Below are positions 55,622 through 64,000 of a stretch of 64,000 nt of DNA, piece by piece. This stretch comes from Meconema thalassinum. Taxonomy: Eukaryota; Arthropoda; Insecta; Orthoptera; Tettigoniidae. Position 1 is the stretch's first letter, and each line of letters begins with the position of its first letter. Under the pieces are notes generated by a model. It worked only from the letters and a program-made list of their open reading frames with translations, did not search any database and was not told the origin of the DNA. The DNA lies in the NCBI GenBank assembly GCA_946902985.2, contig OX336389.2:983380482-983444481 (forward strand), read 5' to 3'. Position numbers and translations under genes: made by a program.

Positions 55622-56380
55622 TGTACAGAACTTGTAATCCCTGCCACTACTCTAATGGTTTCTATTGCTTTATAGTAAAATAAAAACAGGGTCCACCTAG
55701 TCAATAGGCCTTCATAGGTTTTACAAGCCAACACTGGTGCAGTAAATGTTTCGAGCCAATTGAATGGTTGTTCTTTAACTCTTTAAAAGCTTTGTCATGA
55801 TAAATAGAGCACTAAAAATCACGGTTTTAAAATGTTGGTTGTAAAAGCTGTGAAGAAAAGACAAACACATTTAAAGTGATAACATGGCTGATGTTGCCTG
55901 GTTACAAATTGGTTTCTCGTGGCAATGGCTCTTGTTATGTACCGCATTTACTCACATATAACTTGCACGTTTTTTGGCTGAAAACAATAGTGAAAATTTT
56001 CAGTGCGGGAATTTGTGTCGGAAAGACCGTATTCCCAAAAAGACTCAAATTTTGCATTGTTAAAACAAGACAACTGGCGTACTTAGCCTATTGACTATCA
56101 CTGCCGCCAATCTTTGAGCTACTCTTGCGTGCATCATTCTGGTCATCACCCTGACTTCCGTCCAACGCATTTGAGATGTACTTCTTCAAGAAGCTCTTCA
56201 AAAAGCTCTTCAAAACAACATCCATCATTACCTTAAAGCCTAATTACCATGCTCGTGGTTGCATGAGCTGAAGGCAGGAAATGGAATAGGCCTGCAATAA
56301 GCATAATGTGTAAAGAACGAATCAAAAGTTTTCGTTGGCTATTGCACCTGCACCATGTGGGAGCGACTGAGAAGTTCAAT
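55622..56380. other. Unassigned, with a 36-bp direct repeat
   Basis: CACCCTGACTTCCGTCCAAC followed by GCATTTGAGATGTAC lies at 56147-56182, and a near copy at 56511-56546. A run of AAGAAGCTCTTCAAAAAGCT (about 56187-56213) is internally repeated. No gene is seen. A one-ended pogo-like tip lies at 55937. Confidence 0.45.
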
Positions 56381-56384
56381 ATAA

Positions 56385-56516
56385 TATATTCAAATAACCT
56401 CTGTCTATCAGTACAAAAAATTACGCGTTATAAACGCACTACTGGTGGGACATGTTTCGAACCATATTACGGTTCTTCCTCATCCACTTCAATACAATGA
56501 TTAGATACATCACCCT
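56385..56516 (-). repeat. 132-bp repeat, inverted partner at 62719-62850
   Basis: From ATAATATATTCAAATAACCT to CAATGATTAGATACAT, this segment is the inverted copy of 62719-62850. It contains ACGCGTTATAAACGCACTAC and GGTTCGAA..ATATTACGGTTC stretches. The two copies bracket a minisatellite, a mariner and a LINE. They could be the ends of one large element or independent copies of a dispersed repeat. Confidence 0.75.
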
Positions 56517-56645
56517 GACTTCCGTCCAACGCATTTGCGATGTACGTCTTATATAGTATAGGCACTAGCAAGTGTGCCTGTATAACCTCCAGTGTGTATA
56601 ATACAGTGTTACAGTATGGAGCAGCAGCTATAGTAGTATCTTATA

Positions 56646-58140
56646 CAGGGTGTCCCTAAAGTCCGGTAACACTTTTCTTAATTTATTGCACAAAAACTGC
56701 AAATGATACAGCTTTCCTATATATGTCATATTAAAGGGGAACTCAAATGGTTTTGCTTTCATAGTTTGATTTCACACTGACACTTTTCTTAACACATTTA
56801 TTAACCTTTTACACAAAAACTACAAATTATACAGAATTCGTATACAGTATTCGTGATATTAAAAGAGGAACTCAAATGGTTTTCTTTTCATTGTTTGATT
56901 TCACATCGACTCGATATGGGCACCACGTGCAACTCTGCAAATATCTACACGGTAATCGAACTCTTTCCACAATTTTTTGAGCATATCAACCGATACAGTG
57001 GTGGCAGCGTCTTGAATTCTCCGCTTGAGTTCCTCGAGATTTTGTGGTAAAGGTGGCACATACACACAGTCTTTGATATACCCCCATAAGAAGAAATCAC
57101 AGGGAGTGAGATCTGGAGATCTGGGAGGCCACTTGTCGAAACAGTTATCATTATTCCCTGCTCGTCCAATCCAGCGCCGAGGTAACCTGTTGTTCATAAA
57201 ATCACGGACATCAGAATGGTAATGGGGTGGGGCCCCGTCTTGCTGGAACAGGAAATTGTCGGAATCTTCCTGCAATTGTGGGAACAACCACTGCTGTATC
57301 TTATCCAGGTATGAGTGCCCATTTACAGTGTTTTCGGCGAAGAAGAATGGTCCGTAAAGTTTCCGCGATGACACTGCACAGAAAACGTTCACCTTAGGTG
57401 AATCACGCTGATATTCGAGGAATTCATGTGGATTTGCGGTCCCCCACACGCGACAGTTATGCCTGTTGACTTTACCATTTGTATGGAAAGTCGCTTTGTC
57501 ACTAAAAATTATGCGATTTAGGAAGTCGTCATCGTCTGCCATCCATTGTTGCACTCTGATACAAAACTCATAACGCTGTTGTTTGTCATTCCCTTTGAAC
57601 TGTTGCAAGAGCTGTAATTTGTACGGCTTCATGCACAGTCTCCTACGTAGTTTCTTCCAAACTGTCGTACGTGGTATTTGCAGCTCGCGGGATGCTCTAC
57701 GAACAGATTTTTTCGGACTTCTTACGAATGCCTCATTCACACGGTTAACGGTCTCTGCACTCACTGTTGGTCGGCCACTACGTTTCGTAACACACAAGCA
57801 ACCAGAACGCACGAACCTGTCATACCAGTCGTAAATAGACTTCCTGCTTGGTGCCTCTTTACGGTACTTAGTCCTAAACTTCCGTTGCACATCTGTAGCA
57901 CTCTTATTCGTGTGGAATTCCAACACACAGAAAGCCTGCTCTCCGCCAGAAGTCGCCATCTTTACAAATGTGGCCAATAGCGCTAACTGCGGCGAATGTG
58001 GGAACTACGAACATTGGTGGTAATATCGAACAAAACCATTTGAGTTCCTCTTTAATATGCCATATATAGGAAAGCTGTATCATTTGTAGTTTGTGTGTAA
58101 TAAATTAAGAAAAGTGTTACCGGACTTTACAAACACGCTG
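56646..58140 (-). mobile_element. Mariner-like element with long TIRs, intact transposase
   Basis: The left tip CAGGGTGTCCCTAAAGTCCG and the inverted right tip CAGCGTGTTTGTAAAGTCCG extend to about 115 bp of inverted repeat (through ATATTAAAG.GGAACTCAAA). TA flanks both (56644-56645 and 58141-58142). On the left, the inner part of the repeat is duplicated again in direct orientation (about 56785-56890), giving two transposase-proximal copies. Total length is 1495 bp. It is inserted in the minisatellite. Confidence 0.93.
56901..57977 (-). CDS. Mariner-like DDD transposase, wide D-D spacing
   Basis: A 358-residue uninterrupted frame. Residues 15-130 hold two helix-turn-helix units (KSATDVQRKFRTKYRKEAPS; VRRASRELQIPRTTVWKKL) joined by KRSGRPTVS. 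Catalytic residues are IIFSDKATFHTNG (Asp), FLFQQDGAPPHYHSDVRDF (Asp) and WPPRSPDLTPCDFFLWG (Asp). By my count 46 residues separate the second and third Asp, against 34 in mariner and 41 in rosa-like elements; the excess lies in RAGNNDNCFDKW. It ends RVDICRVARGAHIESM. The start could be the Met at 57977 or the second Met six residues later. All visible features are intact, so it may be active. Confidence 0.92.
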   Translation of the reverse strand: MATFVKMATSGGEQAFCVLEFHTNKSATDVQRKFRTKYRKEAPSRKSIYDWYDRFVRSGCLCVTKRSGRPTVSAETVNRVNEAFVRSPKKSVRRASRELQIPRTTVWKKLRRRLCMKPYKLQLLQQFKGNDKQQRYEFCIRVQQWMADDDDFLNRIIFSDKATFHTNGKVNRHNCRVWGTANPHEFLEYQRDSPKVNVFCAVSSRKLYGPFFFAENTVNGHSYLDKIQQWLFPQLQEDSDNFLFQQDGAPPHYHSDVRDFMNNRLPRRWIGRAGNNDNCFDKWPPRSPDLTPCDFFLWGYIKDCVYVPPLPQNLEELKRRIQDAATTVSVDMLKKLWKEFDYRVDICRVARGAHIESM

Positions 58141-59213
58141 TATAGTATAGGCACTAGCAAGTGTGCCTGTATAACCTACAGTGTGTATAATACAGTGTTA
58201 CAGTATGGAGCAGCTGCTATAGTAGTATCTTATATAGTATAGACACTAGCAAGTGTGCCCGTATAACCTACAGTGTGTATAATACAGTGTTACAGTATGG
58301 AGCAGCAGCTATAGTAGTATCTTATATAGTATAGGCACTAGCAAGTGTGCCTGTATAACCTACAGTGTGTATAATACAGTGTTACAGTATGGAGCAGCTG
58401 CTATAGTAGTATCTTATATAGTATAGGCACTAGCAAGTGTGCCTGTATGACCTACAGTGTGTATAATACAGTGTTCCAGTATGGAGCAGCTGCTATAGTA
58501 TCTTATATTGTATAAGCACTAGCAAGTGTGCCTGTATAACCTACATAAGGAAGTGTGATGTTATTCAGGGATAGTCTCAGTAGAATAAGTAGAGAGTGTT
58601 AGAGGAGTAACACCTCTTTAAAAAACCCTGGTCCAGCTGGCCCGGCTGGTAGTACCTTGTTAGGGTCCCTTGCCAGGGTTACGGTGAATTCCTCAACGGT
58701 ACCTGCAGTGGAAGAGGTGAACTCTGGCACAGTGTGGTTGGTGGAAGGGGCAGCCTATTGCTCAGGTTTAATAGGGCCAACTATTGTCCATAGTTATGAT
58801 GGGCACATTTTGGCCCAACGGCAAAATGAGCGGAGGAGGAGCCAATCACTCTCATGGCTCCCAACGGTCATAGAGGCGAAAGAGGTCAGGCCAGACGGAC
58901 TGGCTGTAAAGGCGCACCTCAGTGAGTATGCGGCAGTTCGTTGCAGTCTCTGTGTTCGGTCCTGCATGTCTCATTCTTCGTGAGCCGCAGGATAAGGCTC
59001 AGAGATCATAGTGTGTGGGTCTCGTCCTGGCAGGCTGTGATCCACCCTAAACAAATTCACGCCAGTGGCACTTCTTCCGAACGTCACTTACTTTCAAAGT
59101 CCAACGGCGATGAGATATGGACGGTGGGGGCAGGTTATGGGTGTAACTGGAAGCCCCTAGTTCGGACCTGCACGTTGGTAGCAGATGTGTGATGGTCATC
59201 TTCCGGAGACTCT

Positions 59214-60575
59214 GTGACTACTCGGGAATTCGGTCCTGCATCTGTGTTTGGGCAGGCCTATTTAGGATCACCGCTGCCCACCCCACATGGGGAAGGTCCT
59301 AGAAAAGGTGGGCTAAACATCGGAAGTCACAATCTTGGTCCGGCTGCGCAACCGCACTCCGCAGGTCACCCCTCATGCGGTCGAAACTCAAAAACAGTAA
59401 AGAATCACAAATTGATTATTGGATCGTGGAACATCAGAACCTTGCTTGATTTGGACAATAACGTTAGACTTGAGATAAGGTCAGCTCTCGTAACCCATGA
59501 GTTATCAAGACTGAACGTTGACATTGCTGCTCTCAGTGAAACTAGGCTGTCGTCTGAAGGCAATATTACTGAATCTGGAACAGGATATACCATCTTCTGG
59601 AAAGGAAAGGAGGAGGGTGAATGTCGTATTCATGGTGTGGGCTTCGCTGTGAAGACCAAACTGGTAAATTATCACCAACTTACGCCCATTGCAATCAGCG
59701 AAAGGCTCATGACTCTCCGCATACCACTCTCAGGAGGTTCCTTTATGACACTCATCTCGGCCTATCCTCCTACCTTAGATTCTGATGATGAAGTAAAGGC
59801 TCATTTCTATAATCAGCTAAGTGAAATCATCTCCAAGGTACCATCTGCAGATAAACTCTTGGAAAAATGTAAACCCAATGGACTGTTGCTTCTTGGTCTT
59901 TGTGCAGAACACGAACTTTTCATTACCAACACGCAGTTCCGGCTACCTAACCGCTTCAAAACCACGTGGATGCATCCTCGTTCCAAACATTGGCACATTC
60001 TTGATTATATCATTACCCGGCAATGTGATAAGAATATAGACGATTGCTGGACAGATCATAAACTTCTTATATGTAAGCTCAGGATATCCATCAGACCTAA
60101 ACCACCTAGGAACATCAAAAATTTGCCAAGAAAGAAGTTTAATACATCCAAACTTCAGGATGAATCCATCTATAAACATTTTGGAAACAGGATCGTCACC
60201 CGGTTATCAGAAAACCCAGTAACAAATGACATTCAGCAAGAATGGGCCACACTACAGGTTATCACACAGTCAGCTGAGGAAACCATTGGTTTTATAGTGC
60301 GGAAAAGACAAGACTGGTTTGATGACAACAATGAAGAAATTCTGTCTCTCATCAATGCCAAAAGGAATGCCTATCTTGCCCATCTTCAAGACCCAACTTC
60401 CAACACAAAGAGAGATAAACTACTGGAACTCAAGGGTAAATGCCAGACGCAGATAAGGCAGATTAAAAATACTTGGTGGCAACAGAAGGCTCAGGAACTG
60501 CAGAGACTATCGGATGCTCGAGACTTGAACTTCTATGCAGTACTCAAGGAAATATATGGACCATCTCGCTCATAA
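59214..60575 (+). pseudogene. RTE endonuclease domain, catalytic core deleted
   Basis: A 453-residue frame: a Gly/Pro-rich leader, then the APE-like endonuclease with IGSWNIRTLLD, ALSETRLSSEGN and HGVGFAVKTKL. After IISKVPSADKLL the frame runs straight into EKCKPNGLLLLGLCAEHEL. Relatives have a GDFNARVG block of some 25-30 residues between these points, so an in-frame deletion has removed catalytic Asp and Asn. Later, LDYIITRQCDK joins IDDCWTDHKLL with about ten residues missing. The remainder (KRQDWFDDNNEEI, NTWWQQKAQELQ) is the linker to RT and ends at TAA 60573. The endonuclease should be inactive. Confidence 0.85.
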
Positions 60576-62484
60576 TCAGGTACACTGAAAGGTGCTGATA
60601 ATTCTACTACCTTTACTGATAGTCAAGAAATCTTAAACGCTGGAAGGAGCACTTCTCCAATCTCCTAAATCGTCCATCAGCAGCTGCTGAAGACTTCCTT
60701 TGTGATGTGCCGCAACAACGTGAACAACTGTGGTTGGCAGCACCTCCTACTTATCATGATTTCAGTGCAGCTCTCACCCAATTGAAACCCAGAAAAGCAC
60801 CTGGCCAGATAACATCCCTCTGGAACTAATTCAAGCCGGAGGTCGTTCCCTCAAAACAAGGATTTTCACCCTTATCCTCAGAATATGGGAATCAAGAAAG
60901 GTACCTGGAGACCTAAAGAATGCCACTATCATCACTATCTTTAAGAAGGGTGATCGCAGTGTTTGTGGCAACTACCGTGATATATCACTGCTATCAATTG
61001 TGGGGAAGATTCTTGCAAGAATTCTACTTAACCGCCTCAAGGTTATCTCTGAGAAGATCCTCCCAGAGTCACAATGTGGATTTAGAGCTTCCAGAAGCAC
61101 AATTGACTTGATTTTCTGTGTGAGACAGCTACAAGAAAAATGTAGAGAACAACAGAATCCACTCTTCTTAGTCTTTTATGACTTGGAAAAGGCATTTGAT
61201 TCGGTTCCAAGACCAGCCATGTGGGCAGTGCTGAAGCGGTTTGGTTGCCCTCAGCGGTTTGTAGATCTAATCAAGGCTCTCCATGATGGCATGACAGGTC
61301 AGGTTTGCCATCAGAATAAGATGTCCGATGAATTTCCTATTACCCATGGATTGAAACAAGGATGTGTACTGGCTCCAATGCTTTTCGCACTGTACTTGGC
61401 TGCAATGCTTTATGATTCACCCACAAACATCCCAGGTGTGGAGGTCAAGTATCGTTTTGATGGAGGGCTTTTCAACTTAACTCGTCTCCACTTCTTAAGG
61501 AAAACTCAGGTTACTAAGGTTACTATCATGTTGTATGCAGATGATGCTGCGTCGCCAACTCTCACGCCAGAAGAGCTGCAAGAGTCAGTTAATTGTTACA
61601 AAAGTGCATGTGATCGCTTTGGTCTTACCATAAATGTCAGTAAGACTAAAGTCTTGGCACAACCTTCACCAGGCACACCTCTTCCTCAGTTCAATATCTC
61701 CATCTCAAATTTGCCATTAGAACAGGTAGACCACTTCTCGTACTTGGGCAGTACCATTTCTGTGAGCTGTACCTGTGAGCAGGATGTGGATAAGAGAATT
61801 GGTGCAGCCCATGCAGCATATGGACGATTAGCGCACCGGGTCTTCATGAATAAAGATCTGTCCAGGAGTACAAAGCTTATGGTGTACAAAGCAGTAGTCA
61901 TTTCTACATTGTTGTATGGCTGTGAAACGTGGACCCTTTACCGACGTGATCTCTGGAAGCTTGAGCGTTTCCACCTACATAAACTTCGATCAATCCTGAG
62001 GATTAAATGGGAAGATCGCATTACGAATATTGCTGTTCTGGAAAAGGCTCAAATCAACAGCATTGAATCATACATAATAGGTCACTAATTTAGATGGATT
62101 GGTCATGTCCATCGGATGGATGATGTGAGATTACCTCGTCAGATGCTATATGGTGAGTTATGCTATGGCTCCAGGCCTCATGGTGGTCCTAAGAGGCGCT
62201 ACAAGGACCAATTTAAGCAGACCCTGAAGTTGACAGGTCTTGATTCACAAACCTGGGACATGCTGGCTGAAGACTGCTCAACTTGGCGCCGTACCATCTC
62301 GGATACTGTAAAGACGTTTGAAAGGGATCGACGGACACATGAAGAGGCCAAATGCCAAGCTAGGAAACTTCGAGCAGCCCAACCACGTCCTCCTCCAGCA
62401 ATACTATGTGACTTGTGTGGTCGCTTGTTCCATGCCAGGATTGGACTCTTTAGTCACGGTAAACACATCCACAAGCTGGACTGA
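60576..62484 (+). pseudogene. RTE reverse transcriptase with C-terminal zinc finger, broken
   Basis: RT begins with frame changes (about 60576-60900: WKEHFSNLLNRPS and LKPRKAPG, then KVPGDLKNATIITIFKKGDR). It is open from 61000 with ESQCGFRASRSTIDLIFCVR, FYDLEKAFDSVPRPAMW (Asp), HGLKQGCVLAPMLFALYL and IMLYADDAA (Asp pair near 61534). A TAA at 62086-62088 replaces a Gln-like codon before FRWIGHVHRMDD; the same frame resumes to 62484. The C-terminus has RPHGGPKRRYKDQFK and a Cys2His2 finger CDLCGRLFHARIGLFSHGKH. Frameshift, nonsense codon and a dead endonuclease make it inactive. Confidence 0.88.
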
Positions 62485-62718
62485 AGGAAGAAGATTTATA
62501 CTCGGATTCGAGTTAAAGACGATGATGATGATGATGATGATGGACCTCCTAGCTGTAGTCAGCTGTTGCAATGACAACAAGACAGCAAGTCTGTTGTTTT
62601 AATGACATTTTATATGATGAGAGTGTTTGAATCGATCAGATTTGAATGTGTTTTGCATGAGTGACTGAGTTTTGTGATTGATGTTTTTTATCTTGTCCAG
62701 TGTTTTTTGTGTGTAATG

Positions 62719-62850
62719 TATCTAATCATTGTATTGAAGTGGCTGAGGAAGAACCATAATATGGTTCGAACTATGTCCCACCAGTAGTGCGTTTATAACG
62801 CGTAATTTTTTGTATTGATTGACTGAGGTTATTTGAATATATTATATTAA
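62719..62850 (+). repeat. 132-bp repeat, partner of 56385-56516
   Basis: Runs from ATCTAATCATTGTATTGAAG through GAGGAAGAACCATAATATGG and AGTAGTGCGTTTATAACGCG to ATTTGAATATATTATATT. It contains a short stem GGTTC..GAAC around AGAACCATAATATGGTTCGA. It is inverted relative to the copy at 56385-56516, with about 90% identity by eye. Confidence 0.75.
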
Positions 62851-64000
62851 AACGTGTCAATACGGACCTAAAAATGGCAATGAATATTCCCAAGGAGAAG
62901 TTCAAACCCATGAATCTGTCCGCATCTGCCGTGGCGAACATGGCCACATTGAATACCAAGACTGCATGACTTTTACTCTTTAAATCCCATTTTGTAGCAA
63001 AAACACGAGTTGTTCATGGTTCATCTAGGAGGCTGTGGTATCATTGTATTCCAGCTAATACCGTATAATTTTTAGTTTCACTGCTTGTTTATTATTACTA
63101 GAATACAATATATTATTTGGTTGGAAAGGATGGAACCTGAAGTCAAAAAGAAACAGAATGTTAACAACTAAGTTCCCGCACATTCCGCTATTAACTTCCA
63201 CGCCTCATACCGTGTCCATGAAACATCATGACCTTGAACGTTTCACTTTCCGTCCCTCTCAGTTTGTCACATACCGCATGCATAGCGCGAGACTTAACTC
63301 ATGCACGTATAACCCAATCACACAAGAGTTCAACTGACAGCCCTTTTATTTTGTCTCCTGGCGTCAGCTTATCGTAGCTAACAATACCATATCTCGATGT
63401 GTTCAAACTTAACGTAACAACTACTTAATTTGGCGAACAGAGCACTAACAAAGCAGCTGATGACCACACACCGTATGGTTGTTTTACTGCGTTGCCACAT
63501 TTGAAACCATACGTGTTTGGTTAGTTGTTTAGTTGCCTAGCGCATCTTTCTGTTTTTGCCAGTAGCGAACATTAAATTCAGTCACACTGAATTCTCAAAT
63601 GGCAGCTCTATTACAATGTACTTATGCATATTTTATCACTTTGAGTTTAAACCCAACCATACAACTTCTACGTTTCTCCATAACTTAAAGATCGACTTAC
63701 ACAAAAAAAACAATCGCACTTAACTGAGAAATAACAATGGAACGTGAAGATAGAATACTAGTACTTGTCGACAATGCAACAGACAGACAACAAGTTCCGT
63801 AAAAGAAAGGAAAGCAATCGCGGCCAAAACAAACCATAACATTGCGGGCAAGACATGTGATGTCCAGGGGGTGGGGGTTCGAACTTAAAATGACTACTAT
63901 CATCTTTATGACCGCATCAGAAATTAATGTGAGATATGTGCTAGGATTTTTTCCCTGCAATTTCAGATTTTAAAAATGGGGTGCGAGATATATGCAATGG
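62851..64000. other. Unassigned right edge of window
   Basis: No coding exon or complete transposon recognised. The last bases (GGGGTGCGAGATATATGCAA at about 63978-63997) recall the inner tip of the pogo-like family seen at 55937 and may be its opposite end cut by the window. There is no PP5 exon here. Confidence 0.45.

Larger units (their letters stand above)
56551..58545 (+). repeat. 92-bp minisatellite interrupted by a mariner
   Basis: The unit starts TATAGTATAGGCACTAGCAA, continues GTGTGCCTGTATAACCTAC and GTGTATAATACAGTGTTAC, and ends GCTGCTATAGTAGTATCTTA. One unit lies before the mariner (56551-56645). Four and a half follow it (58141-58545) with starts near 58141, 58232, 58325, 58418 and 58505. 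Units are 87-94 bp and over 90% alike. The mariner sits exactly at the TATA junction of two units. Confidence 0.9.
58560..62543 (+). mobile_element. RTE-clade LINE ending in a (GAT)n tail
   Basis: The 5' boundary is not sharp but sequence becomes GC-richer and frame-rich from about 58600. The coding parts lie at 59214-60575 and about 60576-62484. The 3' end is (GAT)n at 62520-62543 soon after the last stop, as in RTE elements. This family differs from the three BovB-like LINEs in the window: it ends with a Cys2His2 finger. No target duplication was found. Confidence 0.85.

Noticed and set aside
63697..63960. Minus-strand 87-residue frame near the right edge
   Set aside because: No recognisable domain and a biased composition; likely chance.
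55937..64000. One 8-kb pogo-type element spanning to the window end
   Set aside because: Only a weak resemblance links ACCGCATTTACTCACATATA at 55937 with GTGCGAGATATATGCAA at 63982; the right tip would be cut by the window.
50212..64000. Terminal PP5 exon (Cys-Asp-Gln-Met-Gly-Asn-Lys onward)
   Set aside because: I searched by eye for an acceptor followed by this sequence and found none; it must lie beyond the window or be missed.

Overview
This is nuclear DNA from an animal, most likely an insect with a large, transposon-rich genome. There are no operons or bacterial features. The only host gene I can support is three consecutive plus-strand exons of serine/threonine-protein phosphatase 5 (PP5/PPP5C): 17481-17623, 20298-20385 and 49992-50211. 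They have GT-AG junctions, matching phases and a protein that reads straight across them. The rest is intron or flanking DNA filled with mobile elements. The LINE, Tc1/mariner and tRNA-SINE mix and frequent 'aggcct' runs suggest an insect, perhaps polyneopteran; this is inference, not shown by the sequence.

Layout. 1-4.1 kb: a broken Tc1, an intact 1465-bp Tc1 with TA duplication, and a frameshifted mariner. 4.1-9.5 kb: a tRNA-derived SINE, then a 5-kb Helitron (5' TC, 3' CTAG) with internal repeats, an inserted RTE-type LINE and a 292-bp direct repeat around a PHD-like fragment. 9.76-14.5 kb: a nearly full-length CR1/Daphne-type LINE with an SGNH-esterase ORF1. 16.2-17.1 kb: a palindromic mariner derivative. 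17.5-20.4 kb: PP5 exons and a SINE with its target duplication.

The 29.6-kb PP5 intron (20386-49991) is a nested stack. A long-TIR element with 3-bp TAA duplication (PIF/Harbinger candidate) lies at 20453-23586. A piggyBac-type element (TTAA) at 23660-28824 is split by two RTE LINEs, each with its own target duplication. A TIR-bounded element at 28883-47631 holds a 6.9-kb hAT (8-bp duplication), itself invaded by two other elements, and an 8.2-kb hAT-like element (5-bp duplication). The latter contains a third hAT-like element (6-bp duplication), which carries a short Helitron and a fourth small hAT.

Downstream of the last visible exon (50.2-64 kb) lie a mariner with an inverted duplicate of its own 3' end, a pogo/Tigger-type element with a second pogo-type element nested inside, a roughly 92-bp minisatellite interrupted by an intact DDD-type mariner, and an RTE-clade LINE whose endonuclease has lost its central catalytic block. 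The terminal PP5 exon (from the Cys of APNYC onward) and all exons upstream of 17481 were not found and presumably lie outside the window. The elements with apparently usable open frames are the Tc1 at 988-2452 and the mariner at 56646-58140; the LINEs at 23.8 and 9.8 kb are nearly intact.
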